From: CALNZV01 sp942491115 | GTDB lineage: Bacteria > Desulfobacterota > Desulfobacteria > Desulfobacterales > UBA5852 | Assembly (NCBI GenBank): GCA_942491115.1 | Contig: CALNZV010000001.1 | Location: forward strand, 1 to 64,000 | Reading direction: 5' to 3' | DNA: 64,000 nucleotides | Shown: positions 42,247-52,186 of the stretch, in pieces | How positions within the stretch are numbered: the stretch's first letter is position 1 | Layout: each line of letters starts with the position of its first letter | Position numbers and translations under genes: made by a program | The notes under the pieces: generated by a model | Databases searched by the model: none | The model's input: the letters and a program-made list of their open reading frames with translations, nothing else | What the model was told of the DNA's origin: nothing

Positions 42247-42693
42247 ATGACCTATCAGTGTGATGAAAAAAAAGCGGGTGATGTGGAGTTCAGATGCTAT
42301 TTTGAACTGGCCATGATGGTCATCGGCGGGAAATGGAAACCCAAAGTGCTGTTTCATCTGGGGCAGAACGATGTGGTTCGTTTCGGTGCATTGCGCCGGG
42401 CTGTTTTCGGAATATCGGAGAAGATGTTGATCCAGAGTTTGAAAGAGCTTGAAAAAGATGGGCTTGTTAACCGGAAAGTGTACAGGCAGGTGCCGCCAAA
42501 GGTTGAATATTCCTTGACCGACATCGGTCAATCCTTTGTTCCGGTGCTAAACGCCATGTTCAAGTGGGGTCAATCTTATGCGTCCTACTTGATCGCCCAC
42601 CAAAAAAAGGGTCGTGAGTATCAGGTTGGCGACGTTTTTCAGAACATCGATGCACTCGTTCAGAAGAACAAAGAATCCGTCACTGTCGAATAA
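42247..42693 (+). CDS. HxlR-family winged-helix regulator
   Basis: 148 residues. FELAMMVIGGKWKPKVLFHLG, RFGALRRAVFGISEKMLIQSLKELEKDGLV and YSLTDIGQSFVPVL are the HxlR winged helix. Cys5 and Cys17 near the N-terminus are positions at which several HxlR regulators (YodB/HypR type) sense electrophiles or oxidants. It was probably divergent from the selenoprotein/Kef operon before the IS insertion. AAGGAACGGAG upstream is the ribosome site. Likely represses its own gene and the operon. Confidence 0.9.
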   Translation: MTYQCDEKKAGDVEFRCYFELAMMVIGGKWKPKVLFHLGQNDVVRFGALRRAVFGISEKMLIQSLKELEKDGLVNRKVYRQVPPKVEYSLTDIGQSFVPVLNAMFKWGQSYASYLIAHQKKGREYQVGDVFQNIDALVQKNKESVTVE

Positions 42694-42779
42694 AGGCAGC
42701 ACCGACATATTGGAGTGTTCCGAATTGCCGGATATCAAAGATCTTTCATTTTCCGGCACCACTGAAACGGTTCAACGGG

Positions 42780-43067
42780 TCATTTTTGAATCACCACTTC
42801 TCCGACTCTTTCAATTTTAAACACCGTACGATTGACATGATCCGGACAGCAGATGTAGGCCTCATTGGGGTTTTTCTCCCAGGGAAAGCTGCCGCCATAT
42901 CTCAGCACCTGGATGGCCGGGTTGATCGAATTGAAGGCACTGAGACACATACCGGCAGGAGTTGTCCGTTCGATAATAAACTCCTTTCCAGGTCGGTTGC
43001 CCAACGGGCATTTGCCAGCCACCGAATCAACGGTGACCTTGATTCTGGAATATGTCATTTGCGCCAT
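42780..43067 (-). CDS. TIGR04076 family protein
   Basis: 95 residues: MTYSRIKVTVDSVAGKCPLG, FIIERTTPAGMCLSAFNSINP and ICCPDHVNRTVFKI match the small Cys-containing TIGR04076 family of unknown function. ATG at 43067 follows GGAGGGTTTTATC; longer in-frame starts are not supported. It converges with hxlR and may belong to the same stress locus. Confidence 0.75.
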   Translation of the reverse strand: MAQMTYSRIKVTVDSVAGKCPLGNRPGKEFIIERTTPAGMCLSAFNSINPAIQVLRYGGSFPWEKNPNEAYICCPDHVNRTVFKIERVGEVVIQK

Positions 43068-43955
43068 GATAAAACCCTCCCTGTTTAATTGATTTGGGAA
43101 TCTTGAGCGCTTTCTCCGGTCAGACCAGTCGATTGCGGTCAGCCATCCGTTTACGTGGGTAGCCCCATCAAAACGGAGATTGAAGTGGCCCGATGATTCC
43201 ATGGTGGCGTCAACTACCCCAGGCAAGCAGGCCCATTCACCCTAACGCACCCATGCATGTCGAGTCAAAACGATAGAAATCTGAGGGATACCTGAAACAT
43301 TCATCCACTCAGGGCGCTGGTCATTTTCGGATTATTGAAGGAATAGCCGCTTACTGGAGCGAACCCGTGATTGTTGGCTGTGTTCTCGGGGAGGGGGGGT
43401 GAAGGAAAGCAGATTCCTGCTGATCATAGAATATTGGGGAATTGGAGGGCCAAGAGCCGTCGCGATGGACTGTTGTCACGGGACCGGGACATGGATCGTA
43501 AAATCAAGCGGCTTTTGGTTAAAAAGAACCGTATTCGGGAACTCAATGGTTGGATAACAAGGATTAGAATCGGTTCTGTGGCGCTCGTTCCTTTAAATCT
43601 CCAGCTGAGCTCTTGAATGTCGCACAACATACGCATAGAGGTGTTTTTGATTTTTGATTGATTGTGCTTGAGATGGACAGAGGTGACATTAGCACCTATC
43701 CATATGCGACATCAATACGAGGGGTTTCAGGTTAACGATCCCCCCCTGCCCGTTGTGGTATGGCTTGAGCTGAATAGCGGAGGTCCTGTGCGGAACGCTA
43801 CACGATTTTTGTCGTCATCTTTGGCTCTGTGATTTAAATGTGGACCAGATACCACATTTTTAAAAGATCATCGTTGTGATAGCAGCAGTTGTTGTATCTT
43901 ATCAGACATCCTTCACCTGTAAAAATGTCCGAGAAAAAAGCGAAAGGAATTCATC
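43068..43955. other. Stretch without a recognisable gene
   Basis: About 890 bp. An open frame of 81 codons at 43371-43616 has no ribosome site or known product. No repeats shared with the rest of the window were found. Confidence 0.45.
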
Positions 43956-44438
43956 ATGAAACCCGCTGCGCTGCTGATAGCCATTTTACTGGTACCGATC
44001 ACGACACTTGCCACCCAATTTACCGACGAGAATGCCCTTAAAGGGCTCAAAGCAGTTAAGGTGATCTGCGACGTCAACGTTGGTGATCCGAAACTACTAC
44101 TGCGGCGAATCGAACTGATTGACGAAACCTACACTCAATTGATTGATGCTGGCATCCAACCCACTTTCATCGTGGCCTTTCGAGGACCAGCCACTAAATT
44201 CGTCACTCGCGGCACTGGATATGTGTCTCCCGAGGACCACGCCATCAAAAAGGAAATTCAAGGATGGATCGACCAATTTCAAGAGAACGGATTTTCGCTG
44301 GAGCAGTGCGCAATTGCAGCACGTAGCCAAAAAGTGTCTTACGACGATATTCTCCCACAGATCACTGTTGTCCAGAATGGATACATTAGTATTGTCGCCT
44401 ATCAGAATAAAGGATATGCGTTGCTGCCGATGGACTGA
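43956..44438 (+). CDS. Exported DsrE-family protein
   Basis: 160 residues. Signal peptide MKPAALLIAILLVPITTLA, then AVKVICDVNVGDPKLLLRRIELIDETY, AFRGPATKFVTRG and LEQCAIAARSQKV, the pattern of DsrE/DsrF-like proteins with a Cys (EQCAIAAR) at the usual sulfur-relay position. Likely periplasmic and linked to sulfur metabolism, partner unknown. GAAAGGAATTCATC precedes the start. Confidence 0.8.
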   Translation: MKPAALLIAILLVPITTLATQFTDENALKGLKAVKVICDVNVGDPKLLLRRIELIDETYTQLIDAGIQPTFIVAFRGPATKFVTRGTGYVSPEDHAIKKEIQGWIDQFQENGFSLEQCAIAARSQKVSYDDILPQITVVQNGYISIVAYQNKGYALLPMD

Positions 44439-44704
44439 TAAGAACGTCCCCTGTCCGCACTTGGCACCCATCCGGTGGGATTCGTCGAATATGCCATGCG
44501 CGAGTCATCCATTTATTTTTTCCCTGAGTTTTCCAGAGCACTGGAACGTGGCCACCCGCCTGGCGGGATTACGTCCTCTTCGCTCAGATGTCTCTTCGAT
44601 ACAGAATTTCCCAGCGATGTAATACACTCCTATTTCCCGCATACCAACGATACCGACCCCAGATTCGATGTTGTGAGTACCTTGGTGGATAACTGTGCTA
44701 ATTT

Positions 44705-45110
44705 CGGCTTGGCCCGGTAGCTGAATACCGTAAGGCTCAGACTTACGTTCAGGCAGACTCTGCGTATGCTGAGCCCGTGTTCCTGCCGCATGAAGTCAAC
44801 GAGATCGCGCCGCTCCGCCGGCTTCGGAGCTTTTTGCGATGACATCCTTGAGCGCCTTGTTCTCAAGGCTCACATCGGCAACCATTTGCTTGAACCGCCG
44901 GTTCTCTTCTTCAAGCTCCTTTAAGCGTCGGATGTCAGAGGCTTCCATGCCGCCATATTTGGACTTCCACTTGTAATAAGTGGCGCTGCTGACCCCATAC
45001 TCACGGCAGACCTCTGAGGCGGTTCGACCACCTTCAACCTGTCTTAGAATGCGGACAATCTGGCTTTCAGTAAACCGACTTTTGCGCATGGGTAGAGCCC
45101 TCCTTGATCA
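44705..45110 (-). mobile_element. Truncated IS3-family element
   Basis: Contains complete orfA and only the first ~45 codons of orfB, ending near 44705 where it joins unrelated sequence. The upstream terminal repeat could not be fixed with certainty. Confidence 0.7.
44796..45089 (-). CDS. IS3-family transposase OrfA
   Basis: 97 residues: KSRFTESQIVRILRQVEGG (helix-turn-helix) followed by a leucine-zipper-like coil (LKELEEENRRFKQMVADV). Ribosome site AAGGAGGGC is well placed. The GCAAAAAGC near the 3' end is the expected -1 slippage site to orfB, but orfB (KPAERRDLVDFMRQEHGLSIRR) is cut off, so no transposase can be made. Confidence 0.85.
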   Translation of the reverse strand: MRKSRFTESQIVRILRQVEGGRTASEVCREYGVSSATYYKWKSKYGGMEASDIRRLKELEEENRRFKQMVADVSLENKALKDVIAKSSEAGGAARSR

Positions 45111-45528
45111 GCATTTTGCCCAAGAAGTCTCTACTTATCAATGGCACTATTATACGGGAGGGTTACACGGCTTCAGGGATCACGAATTCTTCAACCTCAA
45201 AATCATAGCGCTGCATCAATCAAAGTACGTTCTAACCGGATGAACCATAATTCTTTATATTACCACAAGCCTGCTGAAGTATTCGTCTATAGGCGAGGGA
45301 TTTCCTCCCATTCGCCAAAAGGGGCCTTAATAGGCCTTGACTCACAATCATTTAAATTGTAGGAACCGAATAATAACAGTTTGTTATCATTTTATTCGTG
45401 CAACAAAGACACACCATTTATTTATATGCTACCGATATATTTTGATTTTGATCGTTTGTTTTCTGACCTTTTTTATTATTCTCCACTATTATTCATTATA
45501 TCAGTCGATTAACCAATAGGTGGAATAA

Positions 45529-47085
45529 ATGAACAGAAGCTTTGGCCATGAGGACGCTGGACTAGCAACCCCTGAGACACTGAACAATATCATCAAAAAC
45601 TTCACCATCCGCTCATTCCTCGACACCAATGACAAACGATACATCGTTGGTCCAAAAGGATCTGGCAAGACATTATTGCTTTTACGTAAGGCAATAGATC
45701 TGCGTAAAAAGGGTGGCGCGATTTGTATTCCCTCAGATTCCGACCTTCCTGTTGATCGCCTCGATGCAGCAAGTCACGTCGGAAAGCAATTCAATTACAC
45801 GGTATCAGATGAAAGTGAAAGCAGTCTTGCATGGACAAGTATATGGAAACATTCTATTTTTAGATCTGTTTTGCATCATTTGCGTGATCAAATACTGACT
45901 GAAATCGATGAGGAAATGCCATCTAAGCCTAAAGATAGCTGGCGAAGCGAATTGGATTACTCCCGGCTTAAAGCATCGAGAGAACTGATTGATAATCTTT
46001 TATCAGTAGGATCACGTAATCCTTGTCGTCCCTTTCATTATTTTACAGAGATAGGATCGAGGCTCGACTCATCTCCTAGACAAGTATTAAAAACTGTTCG
46101 AGAAGAAAATGATAAGCTCTCAACCCTTCTTAGCAGTGTTAATAGAGAAGTTTATGTGTTTATGGATAATTTGGATGATTATTATGAAAGAGAACCTGAT
46201 CTCTGGTTTAACAGTATGTATGGACAGTTTCGCGCTATAAGAGAAATTAGCTTTACCCACCGAGACATCCACCTTTTTACATCAATCCGCTCAGATGTTT
46301 ACCGACAATTTTCGGATGAAATGCAACTACAATATTTTGACTATATAGCACCTTTAGAATACACGAAGGATGAACTCCTTGCCATTTTCGAATCCCGTGT
46401 CCAAGAACTTGCAGATGATTTGCTCATGCGGCCAAACTTCAAAAAGACTGATCCATGGAAGGCTTTTTTTGGAGATTGTACAACGATTCCTAATTATTAC
46501 ATCGGTGGAAGTGAAAGTATAAAAGATTATATCCACCGTCATACACTCGGTAGACCAAGAGACATCGTTCATATGGGAACTGTGCTTTTAATGAAGCAAC
46601 CCGCAAGCGGATTTGTGCCCGATTCGATTCGCAACGCAGTGATTCTCGCTGAAGAGCATATTGCTGAACAGTATATTGCTGAAGTTAAACCAATGCTGGA
46701 TCAGCGATTTAATATTAAAGAACTAATAAAAAATTTTGTGCCAGCAAATATTATGACTCCGGAGCAAATCAAGGAAGCAACCAACGAATATGTTCAGAGC
46801 CGAAGCGATTTATACGATCCAGATGCTGCATCCGATCTGACGCGGCCATTTGCGACCCTATATAAGCTTGGCCTTTTGGGCATTACGCTTAGAAAAACAG
46901 GAACCAAAGAGATTATCCAATATTTTATGCCGCCAGGGAGAGGCCTATCGAATCCAAAAAATAGGGACCTGCCGGAATCCAAACTCTATGTTATTCATCC
47001 CGTCTTGAATCACTTACTTCCCCGCAATCGGAAAAGCGACGAAATGATCATTGGCAATGATTTACCTGTTACGATAATCGACTAG
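45529..47085 (+). CDS. P-loop ATPase of a two-gene ATPase-TIR unit
   Basis: 518 residues. Walker A GPKGSGKT (41-48) and Walker B VYVFMDNLDD (208-217), followed by an arginine-rich sensor region (HLFTSIRSDVYRQF) and, from about residue 400, a winged-helix-like part (FATLYKLGLLGITLRK). This resembles STAND-like or Sll1717-type P-loop ATPases; exact family uncertain. The gene and its partner 84 bp downstream are AT-rich compared with neighbours, suggesting recent acquisition. By analogy the ATPase would be the sensor or regulator of the TIR effector. GTGGAA just before the ATG gives a modest ribosome site. Confidence 0.75.
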   Translation: MNRSFGHEDAGLATPETLNNIIKNFTIRSFLDTNDKRYIVGPKGSGKTLLLLRKAIDLRKKGGAICIPSDSDLPVDRLDAASHVGKQFNYTVSDESESSLAWTSIWKHSIFRSVLHHLRDQILTEIDEEMPSKPKDSWRSELDYSRLKASRELIDNLLSVGSRNPCRPFHYFTEIGSRLDSSPRQVLKTVREENDKLSTLLSSVNREVYVFMDNLDDYYEREPDLWFNSMYGQFRAIREISFTHRDIHLFTSIRSDVYRQFSDEMQLQYFDYIAPLEYTKDELLAIFESRVQELADDLLMRPNFKKTDPWKAFFGDCTTIPNYYIGGSESIKDYIHRHTLGRPRDIVHMGTVLLMKQPASGFVPDSIRNAVILAEEHIAEQYIAEVKPMLDQRFNIKELIKNFVPANIMTPEQIKEATNEYVQSRSDLYDPDAASDLTRPFATLYKLGLLGITLRKTGTKEIIQYFMPPGRGLSNPKNRDLPESKLYVIHPVLNHLLPRNRKSDEMIIGNDLPVTIID

Positions 47086-47169
47086 TTTAATTTTTTTTTC
47101 CTAATGAACCATTTGAAGTAATGTCAAATTCAATTGTTTTAAAATACCATTTTATTCAAGGATTGGGAT

Positions 47170-48780
47170 ATGTCCAAAGCCAGCCTCGTTCGTGAATTGG
47201 TGCGCAACGGTGATGAAATCCTCAGAATTCCAAGACCACCAGTTCGGCAAAAGCACTGGCGTCAATGGCGCGATCAAGTTAAGAACGTCATGGAGGATAT
47301 TCCGGCACTAAAGAATTTAGGTTTAAGGCTCACCTTCGCATATTTGGCTCCCGATATCGGCATCCTATCCCGCTACGCAAATTTGATGCTCTCAAAGCCC
47401 AAACTTGCAGAAGATATCGGAAGTGGCAAAGAAACAGTAAAAGGCGATAAATCAGAGACGAAAAATAGCGATAGGGCCTCCGTTTCCGGTGGCGATGGAA
47501 AGCTAAAAATCTTTATTAGCCACAAGCATGAAGATGAAAGAACCGCAAGGGGAGTAAAGTGTGCCATTGAACGCTATGGCGCAGGGCGGGTCGAAATTTT
47601 TCTATCTGAAAATATCCCGATCGGGACCAATTGGTTCAAGTGGATTCGGAGGCGTCTTTCCGAATCACAAATGCTGATCCTTATCTTTACCGATGCAACC
47701 ATCACCTGGGATTGGCCTCTTTATGAAGCAGGCCTATTCACAAAGTTAGATGACATCGAGAATCAATCGCTGATCTGCCTGCATAGTGACAACTTGAAAC
47801 CGCCAAGACCGCTGCGCCACCTGCAAGCGGTTCCTGCTCAAGTTCCGAAGGTTACACAGTTTTTAAAAGAGCTCTTTACGGATACCAAATATAAAGGCTT
47901 GTCAATTCCACTAAACCCAGCAATGGCGGAACAACCCGAAGAGTTAAACCGGGCCAGCAATGAAATTGTTGATTTGATATCCAGGCGCAAGTTAAATACG
48001 GACTTTTTCACTAATTTTCTATTTCTTAACATCGGTAATTTAAATAACGGCCAAATACCCGATCACTCAACGGTAATATCAAACGCCTCCACCCTAAAAC
48101 TATTTGGCTTGAAAAAAGGCGATTGGCTATGGGGGGATATCGTGACCCAAGCCAAAAAGGAAAAGGACCATCGTTGGCTTGACGAATTAATCATCGCAAT
48201 CACAAATGCTTTACAGGGAAAGCTCTTCACTCCTATTCAAGCCACTTTGAAGGCATTCCATGAAAGCAAGCGATACCGACCGATACTCTATCGTGTTGAT
48301 ACCCTTGCAGACAATTCCTACACGGTTAAGATCCTGTTCAATGAGGATGTTTCTTGGCATATCTCAGAAATACCAAAAGTCCCAGGCTTATTGAGTACAG
48401 CGCTAATCATGACCGTTAGATTTCGCTATGAAGTATTGCACAAATATGAAGGTAATTTTATATACACGAGAGATCCAAAAGAAAGAAAAAGAATTAAAAA
48501 GGAACTTCAACAAGCGGTAAGCAATATTGAAATGGAAGCACTCTCCCGTGGCCTTCTTGATGAGAAGGAATTAATAAACGTTTTTAAAACGACAGAGGAT
48601 AAAAAAAGAATAAAGCAAATGTATGATACATGGTACAATATCAGAGATTTTTTGTTTTCCCGCAAAAAACATAAAGAGGAACTGATCGAAGAGCAGATTG
48701 ATAAATTATTTGAGCTTAACAACGATTTTATCAATATCGGGATGAAACGATATTGTGAAATAATCACTCAAGAACGCTAA
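47170..48780 (+). CDS. TIR-domain protein of a two-gene ATPase-TIR unit
   Basis: 536 residues. The first ~110 residues are a linker or small helical domain. The TIR domain (about 111-250) contains KLKIFISHKHEDE, RVEIFLSENIPIG and WDWPLYEAGLF with candidate catalytic Glu186. The C-terminal half (about 280-536) is a large region I do not recognise, rich in charged helices toward the end (KERKRIKKELQQAV). It follows the P-loop ATPase gene on the same strand. Probable NAD-consuming or signalling effector of a defence module; inferred. Confidence 0.8.
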   Translation: MSKASLVRELVRNGDEILRIPRPPVRQKHWRQWRDQVKNVMEDIPALKNLGLRLTFAYLAPDIGILSRYANLMLSKPKLAEDIGSGKETVKGDKSETKNSDRASVSGGDGKLKIFISHKHEDERTARGVKCAIERYGAGRVEIFLSENIPIGTNWFKWIRRRLSESQMLILIFTDATITWDWPLYEAGLFTKLDDIENQSLICLHSDNLKPPRPLRHLQAVPAQVPKVTQFLKELFTDTKYKGLSIPLNPAMAEQPEELNRASNEIVDLISRRKLNTDFFTNFLFLNIGNLNNGQIPDHSTVISNASTLKLFGLKKGDWLWGDIVTQAKKEKDHRWLDELIIAITNALQGKLFTPIQATLKAFHESKRYRPILYRVDTLADNSYTVKILFNEDVSWHISEIPKVPGLLSTALIMTVRFRYEVLHKYEGNFIYTRDPKERKRIKKELQQAVSNIEMEALSRGLLDEKELINVFKTTEDKKRIKQMYDTWYNIRDFLFSRKKHKEELIEEQIDKLFELNNDFINIGMKRYCEIITQER

Positions 48781-49588
48781 AGTGCTAAAAACAAATTGAG
48801 AAATGATGACGGAACTCCGGACGAGGTTTATTTCGATCAGCCTCATCCGATTGCCGAGACCACCTTACTTTCCCTTTCGTCGAATACAAATAATCACGCA
48901 ATTTGTTGATCCGGAAGCGGCTGTACAGCCTTTGGGGACCACCGCCGTCAATGGCTCGATTCCGATCTGATATAAAACATCCAGACTAGAGAATCGGTTT
49001 CCTTAAAGGACATTTATCTTTATGTAAATATTTTCATATAATGAAATATAGTCTTTAGTATTGAGTGAATTATTTTCCTCTTTAATTTTGCAAATGAAGT
49101 TTATATTCTCATAAGTTCTTAATTTAAAATCTAAAATCAATTTCAGATTTATCATCAAAATATAGTACAATTTTTGCATATAATTGAAAATATGATAAAC
49201 TAGATCCGACCGCTGCAATTCCAAATCCTTTCCTTATCCTTTTTTGACTCCGCCTACTAAACCATCTGCATAAATACCGTTAACTCTCAGTAAGTACTCA
49301 AGCGATCACTGTTAAAGACTTCTAGTGGGACATTGATCCGCTTTCTGAATACTTCTTCAATCGAGCTTCACAAATGCTGATGTCAAAGGCGATCTGAGGC
49401 TGATGGGTAAGAATGACGAGTCCATTGTATGTAGGGGATGTTGAAGGCTCAGAATTCAAACTCAACGCCGAACTTGTCACTTTTGCTATAGGCTTCATTT
49501 ACCCCTTTGCATGACGGCTTGTCGGAGGAACTGGGTGTCGCATTTATAAGCGATTGCCTTTCACCTCAAACAGCAGGGAGAAGACATC
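48781..49588. other. AT-rich stretch without a recognisable gene
   Basis: About 800 bp following the TIR gene. A 73-codon minus-strand frame (49003-49224) has strongly AT-driven composition and no good ribosome site. No repeats or hairpin-T-run were seen. Confidence 0.45.
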
Positions 49589-51169
49589 ATGGCAAATCTC
49601 AACATCATTAATAGCAGTTCCATTTCCGATCCAAAGCTGAGGCAGATCGCTCGGCGAGTGGCAAACAGTGCCCGTTTGGCGGCCGAAAAGGCCGTTGCCC
49701 ACGAGTCCGATGCACGGACCTATCCACTGCCCCGTGATCCCAAGAGCCTTGAGAGGATCTTCCACTCTCGCTTCCGCGCGCTCCCTCGAGCTAAGTACAA
49801 GGCAGCGATTCCTCGGGTGATGCGCTCGGTCCAGGCCGAGCCCGCGTTACGCGCCCGCGTCTACAAGGACTTGGCTGCTGTCGATCTCAAGTCGGAAACC
49901 GATGTCAGGAGCCAGATCCGGCGGCTCGACTATCCGGCCGAGCTGAAGATTGACGACGCCCGTCTGCGCACCGCACTCTCGGCGTTAGTGCCCCTCGGCG
50001 CCCCACCTTTACCGCGCTCCGGTCATGCATCGACTCTGGCCTTTCGGATCTGCAGGGTTCGGTGCCTTGACGAGACCAATTCCTTCTGGGAACCTGAGTG
50101 GTCAGGCTCCGACGAGATCGACCTCGGTGGCAACAGCATCGATCCACTGGGAGAGGCGCATGCGATCGCGCGTTTCCGGGTCGGAGACTTCGACGACGGC
50201 ACGGTCAAGACCTATTGGCCGCCGCGCGAGTTCAAGCGCTTCGACCTTTCGGTCGGTGGGGCAGATTGGCCCAAATCCTACTTTGTCCTTCTGGCCCTGG
50301 CCGAGATCGACATGGGCGGCTTCGGTGATTTCCTCAATGACTTGGTCAATTGGCTTCGCGAGGAGGTCAGCGATTCGCTCCTGAAGGCCATCGGCACAGC
50401 TATCGGAGGGATCGTTGGCGCCGGCCTCATCGGCGCGGCGATAGGCTTTCTGATCGGGGCGATTCTCGACGAGCTGATCGGTTGGCTCCGGCAGTGGTGG
50501 GATGACGAGGTCTTTTCGCCAGTCGACGTCGCAACCAATCTGGAGTCGGCTAATGATCTTTTCCCGGGTATGAGCAAACAGAGCCCTTTCCTCACCGTCT
50601 CGTTCCGGGGCCACAATGGCCATTACGCGGTGACCGGCGATTGGTGCCTGGACGATGGAAACGCAGGCGGCACCTATAAGTCGTTGGAATCGTTAAACTA
50701 CCCGGGAAAGTTCATCCGGCATCGCTACTTCCAGGGCCTGCTATCCGATGTTGCCTCCAATTCCGACATGGACCAGTGGGATGCGACCTTCCGCATCGTG
50801 CCGGGTCTGGCCGGCGGCAACGACGTGTCGTTTGAGTCTCTTAACTATCCGGGGCGATATCTGCGCCATCGCAACTTCCAGCTCTGGCTAGACGTCAGGA
50901 CAGACGATGAGTTGTTTCGCAACGATTCGACATTCAGGCAGGTCTCCGGTCTGGCGGACGCAAACGCCGCGTCTTTCGAATCGGTGAACTATCCTGACCA
51001 CTACATCCGACACAGGAACTTTCAGCTGTTCCTTGAGAAGGGTAGTGACGTTCTGTTCCGAAAGGACGCCACATTCCGCGTGGTAGGGCCCTTGGGTGCC
51101 GGTTCGCGCCCTGGCAGTGCCGGTGGTGGTGGCGGCGGTGCGGACCGCCCCCCGACACATATAAGATAG
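49589..51169 (+). CDS. AbfB-like beta-trefoil protein with glycine-zipper segment
   Basis: 526 residues. Residues 1-130 are helical and charged. Residues about 265-300 are a Gly/Ala zipper (GTAIGGIVGAGLIGAAIGFLIG) that could insert into membranes. Residues about 355-510 contain three repeats, SLESLNYPGKFIRHR, SFESLNYPGRYLRHR and SFESVNYPDHYIRHR, spaced about 49 residues: an AbfB/CBM42-type beta-trefoil that binds sugars in arabinofuranosidases. No glycosidase domain and no signal peptide is present. The combination of lectin-like trefoil and membrane zipper suggests a toxin-like or cell-surface-binding protein; this is inference. GC-rich, unlike the AT-rich ATPase-TIR pair before it. CAGGGAGAAG precedes the start. 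Confidence 0.65.
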   Translation: MANLNIINSSSISDPKLRQIARRVANSARLAAEKAVAHESDARTYPLPRDPKSLERIFHSRFRALPRAKYKAAIPRVMRSVQAEPALRARVYKDLAAVDLKSETDVRSQIRRLDYPAELKIDDARLRTALSALVPLGAPPLPRSGHASTLAFRICRVRCLDETNSFWEPEWSGSDEIDLGGNSIDPLGEAHAIARFRVGDFDDGTVKTYWPPREFKRFDLSVGGADWPKSYFVLLALAEIDMGGFGDFLNDLVNWLREEVSDSLLKAIGTAIGGIVGAGLIGAAIGFLIGAILDELIGWLRQWWDDEVFSPVDVATNLESANDLFPGMSKQSPFLTVSFRGHNGHYAVTGDWCLDDGNAGGTYKSLESLNYPGKFIRHRYFQGLLSDVASNSDMDQWDATFRIVPGLAGGNDVSFESLNYPGRYLRHRNFQLWLDVRTDDELFRNDSTFRQVSGLADANAASFESVNYPDHYIRHRNFQLFLEKGSDVLFRKDATFRVVGPLGAGSRPGSAGGGGGGADRPPTHIR

Positions 51170-51871
51170 CTCGCAAATCAATGTCGGAGGGCTCACAAGG
51201 ACTGACGAACCTTCAACGCGACGCCCGCGATCTAAACCACTACCGCCGACGGTCCCTGTCCGGGAAAACAGTCTGCCGGCGGCACGTCACCGGACCGAGC
51301 GTCGAGTATGGGAAAAGAGACCCCGGATACATCTCCGGCGCATTGTATCATATTATCGTGCCCAGGATAGCGCGAGGAAAGATCTTTTATGACGAGGGAG
51401 ATCGGGAAAACGTATAAAATTTTTCGCACAATTTGAGGCGGTGCCCTCAATACGGTTTATTGGCAGTTGCGCCAAAAACCATTTAGCCTGGAAAGGAGGT
51501 CACTAACCCCTGTGCTTTTATTGTTTCTCGTCCACTCTTTCGGTTTAGACCAATCCGGACCAACAATCCGCTGTAGCAATCGTCTTTTTAACGCCACGGC
51601 GGTTGGTCAAGAAAACCCACTGTTAGCTTCGAGAGTGCGACCCTTAGGCGATGGTCCATATTTAAATGATATTATCAGTGTTTATGAGCATTACAGACTG
51701 GGTCATTTTTTAATGCCTATCGATACTTATTCATATGACACTTTTTCCATATCGGTTATCCCATATCCCTTCTTAGTGATCCTGGTTTCTTTCTGCTTCG
51801 TAAAACACTTCAGAATTTTATTGAGAATAATAAGTCGTTGTGAGGAACTCGCTTTTAGGCAACAATGAACT
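51170..51871. other. Stretch without a confident gene
   Basis: A frame at 51467-51868 could encode 133 residues with one hydrophobic segment (VIPYPFLVILVSFCF) and there is GGAAAGGAGGTC at about 51489, but this falls inside the frame, not before its start. I do not call it a gene. GGAACTCGCTTTT at about 51843 is a scrap of repeat A. Confidence 0.4.
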
Positions 51872-51879
51872 TTTTTAAA

Positions 51880-52154
51880 TGCGGTTATCGATAACGCTCC
51901 AGATGGCCCAAATCGAAAGGCCAATGGGTGTCGGATCGGATGCCGGGCGGCTGTCTGAGCCATTTAGGCCGCGTTGAGACGGTGGCCACCTGAGGGTTTC
52001 AGATTCCTCGATTTTGCCTGTCAGCCAATATGTTCTGCAAGAAAGTCCGTCAGCGACCGTCTTTACACGGCCTTAGTGGCGAGTTTTGGTTGGCAGCAGA
52101 ACCGATACCCATGGGCCGCATAGAACCCCAACTGGTGGATTCTACATAACCGCG
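51880..52154 (-). mobile_element. 275-bp MITE, copy M2
   Basis: Inverted orientation relative to M1 and M3. Terminal repeats GCGGTTAT/ATAACCGC, flanked by a perfect 8-bp duplication TTTTTAAA (51872-51879 and 52155-52162). The right end is 33 bp from the start of the following gene. Confidence 0.92.
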
Positions 52155-52186
52155 TTTTTAAAAGGTTTGGATGGTTCTGGTAATGG

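Noticed and set aside
49003..49224. 73-codon minus-strand open frame
   Set aside because: Extremely AT-rich with Ile/Asn/Lys-dominated translation and no ribosome site; probably chance.
51467..51868. 133-codon open frame as a membrane protein gene
   Set aside because: The good ribosome site lies inside the frame, and composition and content do not look coding.
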